From NCBI GenBank assembly GCA_038327995.1, contig JBBQLP010000003.1, positions 30,925 to 94,924 of the forward strand: 64,000 nt of DNA. The letters are read 5' to 3'. A program made the translations under genes and the position numbers. This document shows, one piece after another, positions 50,990 through 60,287 of this stretch. A model generated the notes under the pieces. It was not told the DNA's origin. It was given only the letters and a program-made list of their open reading frames with translations, and did no database searches. Positions within the stretch are counted from its first letter, which is position 1. The number at the start of each line of letters is the position of its first letter. The DNA comes from CAIOYC01 sp038327995. Its GTDB lineage: Bacteria; Pseudomonadota; Alphaproteobacteria; Caulobacterales; Caulobacteraceae.

Positions 50990-51430
50990 ATGATCTTTCG
51001 CGACGCCTTGGCTGAAGACCTGCCCTATATCGTCAGCCTGCTGGCCGACGATCCATTGGGCGCCCAGAGGGAGCAATTGGGTGATGCTGCCTATGCCCGC
51101 GCGCTGGCGGCTATCGACGCCGATCCCTCGACATCGTTCATCGTGGCGGAGGACGAGGGGATCGTAGTGGGCTGCCTGCAGCTTTCCATCATGCCGGGGC
51201 TCGCGCGGCGGGGGGCCCTGCGCGCCCAGCTTGAAAGCGTGCGCATTCTTGGCAGCCAGCGGGGCAAGCGCCTCGGAGAAGCCCTAGTCGCAGAGGCGCT
51301 CCGCCGTGCACGGGAAGCGGGTGTGACGCTGGTGGAGCTATCGTCAGACATGACCCGCAAGGACGCCCACCGTTTCTGGGAGCGGCAGGGGTTCGTCGGC
51401 TCTCACCTCGGCATGAAGCGGATGCTCTAG
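50990..51430 (+). CDS. GNAT-family N-acetyltransferase
   Basis: A 146-residue acetyltransferase. It opens IFRDALAEDLPYIVSLLADD, has the acetyl-CoA loop SQRGKRLGEALVAEALRRA (about 87-105) and ends DAHRFWERQGFVGSHLGMKR, the GNAT C-terminal strand. Substrate unknown. GAGGAGC precedes the ATG. It is divergent from rpmF and convergent with pyrG. Confidence 0.87.
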   Translation: MIFRDALAEDLPYIVSLLADDPLGAQREQLGDAAYARALAAIDADPSTSFIVAEDEGIVVGCLQLSIMPGLARRGALRAQLESVRILGSQRGKRLGEALVAEALRRAREAGVTLVELSSDMTRKDAHRFWERQGFVGSHLGMKRML

Positions 51431-51447
51431 ACCGACTGAGGACGTCT

Positions 51448-53097
51448 CTAAACCAATCGGCTCTGGTCCACCGCCGCTGCGATGAAGCTCTTGAACAGCG
51501 GGTGCGGCGCGAAGGGGCGGCTTTTCAGTTCGGGGTGATACTGAACGCCGACGAACCACGGGTGATCGGGGCGCTCGCAGGTTTCCGGCAGGAGCCCGCT
51601 TGGCGACATCCCGGCGAACGACAGACCCACCCGCTCAAGCCGCTCACGATAGTTGACGTTGACCTCGTAACGATGCCGGTGGCGTTCGGAGATGACAGTG
51701 GCGCCATAGATGTCCGCGATCCTGGACAGGGGCGCCAAGGCGGCTTCATAGGCGCCCAGTCGCATGGAGCCGCCGAGATCATCCCCCGCTTTGCGCGTCT
51801 CGGTCTGATTGCCGCGCGACCACTCCGTCATCAGCCCGACGACAGGCTCATCGGTCGGCCCGAACTCGGTGGATGAGGCGCCTTGGATCCCGGCCAGATT
51901 CCGCGCCGCCTCGATCATCGCCATCTGCATCCCGAAGCAAATACCGAAGTAGGGCACGGCGTGCTCGCGCGCGAACCTGACCGCCTCGATCATGCCCTCA
52001 GCCCCGCGCTCACCGAACGCGCCTGGCACCAGCACGCCATCGACCCCCTCGAGCCGTGCCGTGACGGCGGCGCTTTCGCCCTCGAACACCTCGCCTTCAA
52101 TCCAGTCGAGATTGACCTTGACGTTGTTGGCGAGGCCCCCGTGCACCAGCGCCTCGACCAGCGATTTGTAGGCGTCCTTGAAGCCTGTGTATTTGCCGAC
52201 AACGGCGATGGTGACTTCCCCGTCGGGCTGGGCGATCCGCGAGGATACACCTTGCCACCGTGACAGGTCCGGCTCGGGCGCGTCGGTAATGCCGAAGCCG
52301 TCCAGCACCTCCCGGTCCAACCCCTCGGCGTGATAGTCGAGCGGCACCTGATAGATGGAGTCCGAATCCATCGCCTGGATCACCGCACTTGGCCGCACAT
52401 TGCAGAACTGGGCGATCTTGCGCTTGTCGCCTTCCGCGATCGGCTGTTCGCAGCGGCAGAGCAGGATATCGGGCTGGATACCGATGGCGCGCAGTTCCCG
52501 CACCGAATGCTGGGTCGGCTTGGTTTTCATCTCTCCCGCCGTCTTGATGAACGGCAGCAAGGTCAGATGAATGAAGAGCGCGTGGTGGCGCGGAAGCTCC
52601 CAGCCAAGTTGGCGGATCGCCTCGAAGAATGGCAAACCCTCGATGTCGCCCACCGTGCCGCCGATCTCGACCAGAACGAAGTCCACCTCCCTGCCTTCAT
52701 CGTCATAGGCCGGGGTGCGGACGAAGCGCTTGATCTCATCAGTCACGTGCGGAATGACCTGGACGGTGGCGCCGAGGTAGTCCCCCCGCCGCTCCTTTTC
52801 CAAGATGGTCTTGTATATCTGGCCGGTAGTAATGTTGTCGCCCCGCGTAGCATTGACACCGGTGAAGCGCTCGTAGTGACCCAAGTCGAGATCAGTCTCG
52901 GCGCCGTCGTCGGTGACGAAGACTTCCCCGTGCTGATAGGGACTCATCGTGCCGGGATCGACATTGAGGTAGGGGTCGAGCTTCCTCAGCCGCACCCTAT
53001 AGCCGCGCGCCTGCAATAGCGCGCCAAGGGCGGCGGACGCCAACCCCTTGCCTAGGGACGAGACCACGCCGCCGGTGATGAAGATGTACCGGGCCAT
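51448..53097 (-). CDS. pyrG: CTP synthase
   Basis: A 549-residue enzyme. The N-terminal synthetase domain opens IFITGGVVSSLGKGLASAAL, and the C-terminal class I glutamine amidotransferase has the nucleophile loop YFGICFGMQMA and the late His-Glu pair in QYHPELKSRP. It makes CTP from UTP using glutamine. In many Caulobacterales the protein also forms filaments at the cell curve. It follows secG in the same direction after 75 bases. Confidence 0.97.
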   Translation of the reverse strand: MARYIFITGGVVSSLGKGLASAALGALLQARGYRVRLRKLDPYLNVDPGTMSPYQHGEVFVTDDGAETDLDLGHYERFTGVNATRGDNITTGQIYKTILEKERRGDYLGATVQVIPHVTDEIKRFVRTPAYDDEGREVDFVLVEIGGTVGDIEGLPFFEAIRQLGWELPRHHALFIHLTLLPFIKTAGEMKTKPTQHSVRELRAIGIQPDILLCRCEQPIAEGDKRKIAQFCNVRPSAVIQAMDSDSIYQVPLDYHAEGLDREVLDGFGITDAPEPDLSRWQGVSSRIAQPDGEVTIAVVGKYTGFKDAYKSLVEALVHGGLANNVKVNLDWIEGEVFEGESAAVTARLEGVDGVLVPGAFGERGAEGMIEAVRFAREHAVPYFGICFGMQMAMIEAARNLAGIQGASSTEFGPTDEPVVGLMTEWSRGNQTETRKAGDDLGGSMRLGAYEAALAPLSRIADIYGATVISERHRHRYEVNVNYRERLERVGLSFAGMSPSGLLPETCERPDHPWFVGVQYHPELKSRPFAPHPLFKSFIAAAVDQSRLV

Positions 53098-53172
53098 GGG
53101 ATTCCAGACTACGCGCGATTCGCCATCCCGTCCGCTGCTAACGGACGAGGTCGGTGTTGAAGTTGAACGGGG

Positions 53173-53760
53173 CTAGGCCTTGGGCGGGGTGATGGTGTTC
53201 GCGGGCGCCGATGCAGCCGGGATCGGCGCCGGGGCCGCAACATTCGCTGCTGGGGGCGCGCTGACAGTCGCCGGAGGAGCGGAAGGGGTTGCGATCGGCT
53301 TGGACGGCACGATGGTTGTCGGTGCAGGCTTGGCGACCATTTTCTTCGCAGGCGTTACAGGCGCTCTAAGCGGAGCCGTCGCAGCGGGCGCGGTGTGCAC
53401 TTCCGGCGCGGGGGCCTGGAAGATCGGGGCGGCAGGCAGGCCGTTCGCGGGCGGCGGGGCGGGTCTCTTCGGCGCCAGCGCGCTCGCATCGAGCGAATCG
53501 ATCTTCAACCGGTCGACCACCGACTGACCGTGGTGCGCGCGGCCTGACACGACAGTCAGCACGATGCACAGGAGAAAGAAAATCCCCGCCAGTATCGCCG
53601 TGGTTCGGGTCAGAAGATCGCCAACGCCGCGGGTGGACATGAAGCCCGATGGTCCTCCGCCCATGCCGAGCGCGCCGCCTTCCGACCGCTGCATCAGGAT
53701 GATGCCGATCAGGGCGGCAGAGACGAAAATCAGGATCACGAGCAGGATGGCTTGCAGCAC
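53173..53760 (-). CDS. secG: Preprotein translocase subunit SecG with long Pro/Ala extension
   Basis: A 195-residue protein. Two transmembrane helices (about 2-22 and 55-75) flank the SecG loop QRSEGGALGMGGGPSGFMS. The remaining C-terminal 115 residues are Pro/Ala/Val-rich low complexity (for example PAPAPEVHTAPA-type repeats), much longer than typical SecG of about 75-110 residues. SecG stimulates SecYEG export. Located upstream of pyrG and downstream of tpiA, as is common in this group. Confidence 0.9.
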   Translation of the reverse strand: MLQAILLVILIFVSAALIGIILMQRSEGGALGMGGGPSGFMSTRGVGDLLTRTTAILAGIFFLLCIVLTVVSGRAHHGQSVVDRLKIDSLDASALAPKRPAPPPANGLPAAPIFQAPAPEVHTAPAATAPLRAPVTPAKKMVAKPAPTTIVPSKPIATPSAPPATVSAPPAANVAAPAPIPAASAPANTITPPKA

Positions 53761-53879
53761 GGCGGGTCAGTTTCCGAAAAGGATGCTCAGAAGAACGGGA
53801 TGTGGCGCGCCCTAAGGCCCGGCGCAACCGAAGCGCGCTCGTCTAGCATTGCAGGTGTGGAGACGCCAGAGGGACGAAC

Positions 53880-54635
53880 TCAACCGGCCCGGACGATGGG
53901 CAGGAAATCGTCTGACTTGAGCGAGGCTCCACCCACTAAAGCCCCACCGACCGCAGCCAAAGCCATGATCTCCGCAGCATTGGAGCCCTTCACGGACCCG
54001 CCATAGAGGATGGGAACCTGCCCGCCTGCATCACCGAAGCGCGCCATCAGCACTGTTCGGATGACGATGTGCATGACGCCAATCTCGTCCAGCGTAGGGG
54101 TAAGCCCCGTGCCGATGGCCCAGACCGGCTCGTAAGCGATGGCGAAGGGATAATCGGCCAGTTCATCCGGCAGTGACCCTGCAAGCTGGCTCGACACAAC
54201 AACATCCGCCCGTCCGGCCTTGCGTTCGTCCAAAGTCTCGCCGACGCAGACGATAGGTTCCAACCCGGCCCGAATCGCCGCCTCCACCTTGGCGCGCACG
54301 ACGGCATTGGTCTCGCCATGCAAGGTGCGGCGTTCGGAATGGCCAAGGATGACCAGCGTCGCCCCTGCCTCCCTCACCATTTCCGCCGACACGTCGCCCG
54401 TGAAGGCTCCGGAGGCCTCGGAGCGGCAATCCTGGGCGCCAATCTCCACCGACGTTCCAGCCATCGCCCGCGCCATGCGCTCGATCAAGGTTGCGGGAGG
54501 ACACAGCGCTACCCGCACGGAAGCGGGTTCCGCCCGGAGCGCCGCTGCCAGCTTTTCCGCTTCGACCACAGAGGCCCCGATCCCGTTCATCTTCCAATTT
54601 CCGGCGATGAGTTTACGGGACGAAGCTTCGGGCAT
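53880..54635 (-). CDS. tpiA: Triosephosphate isomerase
   Basis: A 252-residue TIM barrel. Catalytic residues are visible: Lys in GNWKMNG near 10, His in LGHSERR near 95 and Glu in AYEPVWAIGTG near 165, followed by ILYGGSVKGSNA for the phosphate loop. It interconverts dihydroxyacetone phosphate and glyceraldehyde 3-phosphate. I chose the ATG at 54635; the frame extends to 54746 into the divergent ppiD leader. Confidence 0.97.
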   Translation of the reverse strand: MPEASSRKLIAGNWKMNGIGASVVEAEKLAAALRAEPASVRVALCPPATLIERMARAMAGTSVEIGAQDCRSEASGAFTGDVSAEMVREAGATLVILGHSERRTLHGETNAVVRAKVEAAIRAGLEPIVCVGETLDERKAGRADVVVSSQLAGSLPDELADYPFAIAYEPVWAIGTGLTPTLDEIGVMHIVIRTVLMARFGDAGGQVPILYGGSVKGSNAAEIMALAAVGGALVGGASLKSDDFLPIVRAG

Positions 54636-54815
54636 GGATTGAAGTCTCTCTGAACTGAATGAAGTTCTAGCCCGTCCGCTACGGGATCGCTGCGCCTTTG
54701 TCATCCCGGCGTCATGCTCACCCACAGGCTGATGGCTTGCCCCCATGTGAACAGGCGGACTATAGGGCGATATGGTCCGCGACCCGCGCGGAACGCCCCG
54801 AGGTCTGCTCCTTCG

Positions 54816-56765
54816 ATGCTTTCCTATATCCGCGCCTTCGCCAAATCACCTTTCGCGACCGGCATTCTGGGCCTGTTGATCGTCGCTTTCGCCATTTTCG
54901 GCATCGGCGATGTGTTCCGCCAAGGCAACTTCCAGGATGCAGTGGTCAAGGCCGGATCGCGTCCGCCGATCACCTCCGCCCGCTTCAAACAGATGTTCGC
55001 CGCCGACAAAAACCAGATCGAACGGCGCGCGGGTCAGCCGGTCTCCAATGAAGACGCTATCGCCCACGGCTTCGACAAACAGGTGCTGTCGGACGTGACG
55101 CTGAGCGAAAGCTTCGCGGCGATGATGGGACGCATGGGCGTGCACCCTTCGGACGAACTGATCGCGGGAGAGCTTCGGAAGATTCCGGCCTTCTTCAGTC
55201 CGATCAGCGGCGCCTTTGACAAGACCGCCTATGAGCGCGCGCTAGCGGCGCAGGGCCTGACCCCCATGCAGGCCGACAACGACTTTCGCGACGAAATCGC
55301 GCAGCAGCATTTTGTCGCCGCCATGGCCGCCGGGCTAAAGCCCCCCGCCATCTACGGGGTGGTGTCCGCCACCTATCTACACCAGCAGCGCAATTTCACC
55401 TGGTTCCCGCTCGGACCGCAGACCGTGGGCGCGCCGATCAAGCCTACCGACGCGCAGCTCATCGCCTTCATGAAGGAAAACGCGGCCCAGATCACCAAGC
55501 CGGAAATGCGCGTGCTGAGCGTGGTGCACTTCTCCGCTGCCGCCATCGCGTCGACGGTGACGATCAACGATGCGGATGTGCAAAAGCGCTTCGACTTCGA
55601 GAAAGATACGCTGTCGCAACCGGAAAAGCGTTCGCTCGTGCAGATTCCCGTGAAAGACGCCGCCAGCGCCGACGCAGTGACGCAAAAGCTGCGCGCAGGC
55701 GCCGACCCGCAGGCCGTCGCAAAATCTCTCGGAACCCAACCCGTGACCTATACTGACACACCCAAGTCGGGCGTCGCCGACCGGGCTGTGGCCGACGCCG
55801 CGTTTTCTCTGAAGAGCGGCGAGGTCTCCTCGCCGATCAAGGGCGATCTTGGCATGGCGGTGGTCAAGGTCGGGTCGATCACGCCTGCCCACTCGGTCAC
55901 ACTGGCCGACGTCAAACCCAAGGTCGAAGCTGAGGTGCGCAAGGACGCGGCGCAGCAGAAGATTTACGATCAGGTGCAGAAGTATTCCGACACCCAGTCC
56001 AGCGGCTCGAATATGGCCGACGCCGCCAAGGCCGTGGGTCAGCCGGTCGTCACCCTGCCGCCCATCGTCGCCCAGGGCGTCACGCTGGAGGGGCAGCCCG
56101 CACCGATCCCGCTCAAGGTTCTGCAGGCTGCTTTCGGCCTCGCCGCCGGCGCGGATACGGAGGTGCAGGACTTGGGACAGGGCGAATACTGGGTCGCGCA
56201 CGTGGACAAGGTGCTTGCTCCCGCCCTGCCCGGCCTCGATGAGACCTTGCGCGGTGTTCCGGTGCGCGCTCTGGTCACAAAGGCCGTCGTCGCGCGCGAC
56301 CTCCTGACCCGGATGAAAGCCAAGGCGCAGGCGTTGCGGGACGAGATCGCCAAGGGCAAGACCATGCAGGCGGCCGCCGCCGAGATCGGCGCGGTCGCTC
56401 TCGTTGCAACCGATGTGGAGCGCACTGCGGGTCAGCAGGTTCAGGGCGGACCACCCCCGGTCTACTCCGCCGATTTGCTGGGCCGCGTTTTCGCCGCCGG
56501 TTCGGGCGAGGTGGTGGTCGGTCAGGGACCGCAGGGGCTGATCATCGCCAAGATCGACAGGATTGGCGAAGCAGCGCCTCAGGTCCTGGCGATGGCTGGC
56601 GCACCGCTGCGCAGCGCCTCGGCGCGCGACCTGTTTCAGGACATGGCGCAGGCGACCCGGACGGCGGCGCGAGATCGCATCAAGCCGCACGTGGACGTCA
56701 GGCGCGCCCGGCAGGCTCTCGGCCTCGACGCTGATGGGCCTCCGGCTGCGCCCGCCAAGCCGTGA
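54816..56765 (+). CDS. PpiD-like periplasmic peptidyl-prolyl isomerase/chaperone
   Basis: A 649-residue membrane-anchored protein: a short cytoplasmic start, one transmembrane helix (about 11-31, ATGILGLLIVAFAIFGIGDVF), a SurA_N-type chaperone region (about 40-250), a parvulin-like PpiC domain in the centre (about 260-365) and a second helical chaperone region. PpiD helps outer-membrane proteins leave SecYEG. I chose the ATG at 54816 because relatives begin just ahead of the transmembrane helix. The end overlaps the trpE GTG start, so trpE is translationally coupled. Confidence 0.85.
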   Translation: MLSYIRAFAKSPFATGILGLLIVAFAIFGIGDVFRQGNFQDAVVKAGSRPPITSARFKQMFAADKNQIERRAGQPVSNEDAIAHGFDKQVLSDVTLSESFAAMMGRMGVHPSDELIAGELRKIPAFFSPISGAFDKTAYERALAAQGLTPMQADNDFRDEIAQQHFVAAMAAGLKPPAIYGVVSATYLHQQRNFTWFPLGPQTVGAPIKPTDAQLIAFMKENAAQITKPEMRVLSVVHFSAAAIASTVTINDADVQKRFDFEKDTLSQPEKRSLVQIPVKDAASADAVTQKLRAGADPQAVAKSLGTQPVTYTDTPKSGVADRAVADAAFSLKSGEVSSPIKGDLGMAVVKVGSITPAHSVTLADVKPKVEAEVRKDAAQQKIYDQVQKYSDTQSSGSNMADAAKAVGQPVVTLPPIVAQGVTLEGQPAPIPLKVLQAAFGLAAGADTEVQDLGQGEYWVAHVDKVLAPALPGLDETLRGVPVRALVTKAVVARDLLTRMKAKAQALRDEIAKGKTMQAAAAEIGAVALVATDVERTAGQQVQGGPPPVYSADLLGRVFAAGSGEVVVGQGPQGLIIAKIDRIGEAAPQVLAMAGAPLRSASARDLFQDMAQATRTAARDRIKPHVDVRRARQALGLDADGPPAAPAKP

Positions 56766-58285
56766 TCGTATCGCCTTCGTTCGAAGCGTTCGCGGATGCG
56801 CACCGGATGGGCCGGGCGCAGGTGGTGTGGACGCGGATCGTAGACGACCTGGAAACCCCGGTTTCGGCCTTCCTGAAGATCGGCCATGGGCACCCCTACG
56901 CATTTCTGTTCGAGTCCGTTGAGGGCGGCGCCTGGCGCGGGCGCTATTCGATCATCGCGCTGAAACCTGACCTTGTCTGGCGGGCGTTCGGTGAGCGGGC
57001 CGAGACCGCGTGCGGCGACGGCATCGCTGAGGATCGCTTCACCCCGGAGCCCCAGCCGACGCTCGATTCGCTTCGGGCTCTGATCGCCGCCTCCACCATC
57101 GACCTGCCGCCCGAACTGCCTCCCATGGCGGCGGGGCTGTTCGGGGTGATCGGATACGACATGATCCGGCTGGCGGAGCCGGTTGGGCCAGCCAAGGTGG
57201 ATGCGCTGGGACTTCCTGACGCCGTGCTCGCCCGACCCTCGGTGGTCGCCATCTTCGACGCCATCGCGCAGGAGATCGTACTGGTGACACCAGCCTGGCC
57301 GTCCGGTGATGGCGCTAAGGACCCCTACGCCGCCGCAACCGCGCGGCTGGAAGCGACCCGGCAGGACCTGCGCACGCCCCGCGCCATCGCAGCCGGGCCT
57401 GAGTCCCACAAAGCTCATCCTCTGGAGTCGGATGTCTCCCGCACCGACTACGCTGAGGTGGTGGAACGCGCCAAACGCTATATCGCGGCGGGCGACATCT
57501 TTCAGGTGGTGCCGAGCCACAGATTTTCCGCCCCGTTCGAGGCTGATCCCTTCGCCTTCTATCGCTCGCTCCGGCGCACCAATCCCTCGCCCTTCCTCTA
57601 TTTCCTGGATTTCGGCGGCTTTCAGCTTGCCGGCTCGAGCCCGGAAATTCTCGTGCGGTTGCGAGACGGCAAGCTGACCATCCGCCCTATAGCAGGCACC
57701 CGTCCGCGCGGAGCGACGCCCGATGATGACCTGAGGTTAGAGCGAGAACTCCTTGCTGATGAAAAGGAAAGGGCCGAACATCTGATGCTGCTCGACCTCG
57801 GCCGGAACGACGTGGGCCGGGCCGTCATGCTTCGCGACGAAAGCCGCAACGCCGCCACAACTACGGCGCGGGTGCGGGTGACAGAAAGCTTCAAGATCGA
57901 ACGCTACAGCCACGTGATGCACATCGTCTCCAACGTGGAGGGCGATGCGCCGGAGGGGCTGGACCCCGTGGACGTGATTCTGACCGCCCTCCCCGCCGGA
58001 ACCCTGTCCGGCGCGCCCAAGGTGCGGGCCATGCAAATCATCGATGAGCTGGAGACGAAAAAGCGCGGCCTCGTCTACGGCGGCGCCGCAGGCTACATCT
58101 CCGCTAACGGCAGCGTCGACACCTGCATCGTACTCAGAACCGCCCTGTTCAAGGACGGCGTGATGCACGTGCAGGCTGGCGGCGGCGTGGTGGCCGACTC
58201 AGACCCCGACGCTGAATATGAAGAGACCCTGCACAAATCCAACGCCCTACGCCGGGCGGCGGAAGAAGCGTGGCGGTTCGAGTAG
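56762..58285 (+). CDS. trpE: Anthranilate synthase component I
   Basis: A 507-residue chorismate-binding enzyme. The N-terminal regulatory part has FLFESVEGGAWRGRYS, the tryptophan feedback site region. The chorismate domain has FQVVPSHRFSAPF, GSSPEILVRL, IRPIAGTRPRG, LDLGRNDVGR and GTLSGAPKVRAMQIIDELE. It makes anthranilate with TrpG. It starts with GTG overlapping the ppiD stop. A 356-base gap separates it from trpG, filled by a small opposite-strand frame. Confidence 0.96.
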   Translation: MIVSPSFEAFADAHRMGRAQVVWTRIVDDLETPVSAFLKIGHGHPYAFLFESVEGGAWRGRYSIIALKPDLVWRAFGERAETACGDGIAEDRFTPEPQPTLDSLRALIAASTIDLPPELPPMAAGLFGVIGYDMIRLAEPVGPAKVDALGLPDAVLARPSVVAIFDAIAQEIVLVTPAWPSGDGAKDPYAAATARLEATRQDLRTPRAIAAGPESHKAHPLESDVSRTDYAEVVERAKRYIAAGDIFQVVPSHRFSAPFEADPFAFYRSLRRTNPSPFLYFLDFGGFQLAGSSPEILVRLRDGKLTIRPIAGTRPRGATPDDDLRLERELLADEKERAEHLMLLDLGRNDVGRAVMLRDESRNAATTTARVRVTESFKIERYSHVMHIVSNVEGDAPEGLDPVDVILTALPAGTLSGAPKVRAMQIIDELETKKRGLVYGGAAGYISANGSVDTCIVLRTALFKDGVMHVQAGGGVVADSDPDAEYEETLHKSNALRRAAEEAWRFE

Positions 58286-58287
58286 GC

Positions 58288-58512
58288 CTACCGATCTTCG
58301 CTCTGCACGAAAGCGGCGTGCGACATGGCGGGCATGGCGCCTGTTGGGCCAAGGATCATCACCGCCGCCGCTGAAACGCCCGCGATAGCCGCCAAAGCAG
58401 CGCCCAGCACCACCGGCCAGATCCCGCGACGCGGTGTCGCCGTGGGCTGAAGGTCCGCTCGCAAACGGTCCAGCGAGGGCAAGGCGGGGCTGCGAAAGGC
58501 GGCTGTGGTCAT
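58288..58512 (-). CDS. Small single-transmembrane protein of unknown function between trpE and trpG
   Basis: A 74-residue frame with a polar N-terminus (1-28), one transmembrane helix (about 29-54, GIWPVVLGAALAAIAGVSAAAV) and a short tail. Codon usage looks coding and no other gene fits here, but the Shine-Dalgarno sequence is weak and I know no family for it. It ends two bases after the trpE stop. Confidence 0.5.
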   Translation of the reverse strand: MTTAAFRSPALPSLDRLRADLQPTATPRRGIWPVVLGAALAAIAGVSAAAVMILGPTGAMPAMSHAAFVQSEDR

Positions 58513-58641
58513 GGCCGCAGCAAGACCCTGAACTTGTTAACGCCCGATTGCCGCATTGCGCCTGAAGCCCCAATTCCGGTTCGCGCGCTTGGCGGCGGGG
58601 GTTTCGCAGCCTAGAAGCGGCGGTTCCGAGGGAAGCCCGCC

Positions 58642-59241
58642 ATGATCCTGGTGATCGATAACTACGACAGCTTCACCTACAACCTCGTCCATTACCTGGG
58701 TGAGCTTGGGGCGAGGACGATGGTCCGTCGCAACGACGCCCTGACCGCCGCCGATGCGCTGGCAATGAACCCGCAGGCGATCCTGCTCTCCCCCGGACCC
58801 TGCACCCCCAACGAAGCGGGCATCTGCCTCGAGATTCTGGCTGATGCGCCCGAAGACCTGCCGATCCTCGGCGTCTGCCTCGGACATCAGGCCATCGCCC
58901 AGGCGTTCGGCGGCGTGGTCTCGCGCGCCAAGAGCCTGATGCACGGCAAGACCAGCCCCATCCACCACGACGGCACGGGGGTATTCACAGCCATCGCCAA
59001 CCCCTTCACTGCTGCCCGCTATCACAGCCTGGCCACGCCCCGCGAAACCCTGCCTGACAGCCTCATCGTCAACGGCTGGACGGAAGATGGCGAGGTGATG
59101 GGGGTCAGGCACCGCACGCGACCGATCCACGGGGTGCAGTTCCACCCGGAATCCATCGCCACCGAATATGGCCACGCCCTCCTCGCCAACTTCCTGGATC
59201 TTGCAGGGGTGGAGCACACCGCCAATGTGGCGAGCGCATGA
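58642..59241 (+). CDS. trpG: Anthranilate synthase component II (glutamine amidotransferase)
   Basis: A 199-residue class I glutamine amidotransferase. It opens ILVIDNYDSFTYNLVHYLG, has SPGPCTPNEAG, the nucleophile loop GVCLGHQAIAQAFGG (Cys near 80) and the His-Glu pair in GVQFHPESIATEYG. It supplies ammonia to TrpE and, through the shared subunit family, could also serve p-aminobenzoate synthesis. It overlaps trpD by ATGA. Confidence 0.95.
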   Translation: MILVIDNYDSFTYNLVHYLGELGARTMVRRNDALTAADALAMNPQAILLSPGPCTPNEAGICLEILADAPEDLPILGVCLGHQAIAQAFGGVVSRAKSLMHGKTSPIHHDGTGVFTAIANPFTAARYHSLATPRETLPDSLIVNGWTEDGEVMGVRHRTRPIHGVQFHPESIATEYGHALLANFLDLAGVEHTANVASA

Positions 59242-60287
59242 CCAGCCCTTCCGCCGACGTCTTCAAGCCCCTTTTGTCGCGCCTCGCCGACGGGGCGACG
59301 CTGTCGGAAGAAGACGCAGACATCTTCTTCTCCGCCTGCCTCCGCGGCGAGGCTTCTCCGGCCCAAGTTGCCGCCGCCGCTACGGCCATGCGCCTTCGCG
59401 GCGAGACGGTGGGAGAGATCACCGCCTGCGCCCGCGTCATGCGCCGCACCGCCGTCAGGCTCGACCACGACTTCGACGTGATCGACACCTGCGGCACGGG
59501 CGGCGACGGACTGCACACCTTCAACATCTCCACGGCCGCCGCCATCATCGCCGCTGGAGGCGGCCTGAAGGTCGCCAAGCACGGCACCCGCGCCCTGACC
59601 TCCCGTTCCGGCTCCTCCGACGTGCTGGCGGCGCTCGGCGTGAACATCGAGGCGGGGGCTGACGCCCAGCGGCGTTCGCTGGCCGAGGCCGGGGTCTGTT
59701 TCATGTATGCACCCGCCCACCACGGGGCGATGCGCCACGTCATGCCGGTACGAGCGGATCTCGGGTTTCGCACCATCTTCAACCTGTTAGGGCCGCTTTC
59801 CAATCCGGCGGGAGCGAAACGACAGGTGCTGGGGGTGGCGGAGATGCGGCGACTGGAGCCCATCGCCCGGGTGCTTGGGGCGCTAGGGTCCGAGCGCGCA
59901 TGGGTGGTTCACGCGGAGGGCATGGACGAGATGTCAACCACCGGGATCAACCACGTGGCCGAATGGCGCGCGGGCGGCGAAGGCGGTTTCGACGGAGTGC
60001 GCCTGTTCAACATTTCGCCGGAAGCCGTTGGTCTGGAACGCTTTTCCATCGATGACCTCCGGGGTGGCGATCCGGCGGAAAACGCTGTGGCCCTGCGCGA
60101 TCTACTGAACGGCAAGACCGGCGCCTATCGCGACGTGGCCTGTCTGAACGCCGCCGCAGCCTTCCTCGTGTCGGACAAGGTAGAAACCCTGCGCGAGGGT
60201 TGGGAGAAGGCGGCCGCCGCCATCGACGACGGGCGGGCGCTGCAATCGCTGGAGCGTCTGATCGCCGTCACCAACGGCGCGACGTGA
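59238..60287 (+). CDS. trpD: Anthranilate phosphoribosyltransferase
   Basis: A 349-residue enzyme with the PRPP-binding CGTGGDGLHTFNIS (about 88-102), VAKHGTRALTSRSGSSDVL and YAPAHHGAMRHVMPVRADLGFRTIFN segments. It attaches anthranilate to PRPP. The ATG overlaps the trpG stop, and the stop overlaps the trpC GTG. Confidence 0.95.
   Translation: MTSPSADVFKPLLSRLADGATLSEEDADIFFSACLRGEASPAQVAAAATAMRLRGETVGEITACARVMRRTAVRLDHDFDVIDTCGTGGDGLHTFNISTAAAIIAAGGGLKVAKHGTRALTSRSGSSDVLAALGVNIEAGADAQRRSLAEAGVCFMYAPAHHGAMRHVMPVRADLGFRTIFNLLGPLSNPAGAKRQVLGVAEMRRLEPIARVLGALGSERAWVVHAEGMDEMSTTGINHVAEWRAGGEGGFDGVRLFNISPEAVGLERFSIDDLRGGDPAENAVALRDLLNGKTGAYRDVACLNAAAAFLVSDKVETLREGWEKAAAAIDDGRALQSLERLIAVTNGAT

Noticed and set aside
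53129..53147. CGTCCG/CGGACG hairpin between secG and pyrG
   Set aside because: Only six base pairs with a seven-base loop and no T-run; too weak to call a terminator between two genes expected to be co-transcribed.
56600..56762. Tryptophan attenuator leader ahead of trpE
   Set aside because: trpE starts inside the ppiD stop, with no leader peptide rich in Trp codons and no terminator/antiterminator hairpins.
55377..56903. 508-codon minus-strand frame opposite ppiD
   Set aside because: Composition rich in Arg, Gly, His; no domain; antisense of a real gene.
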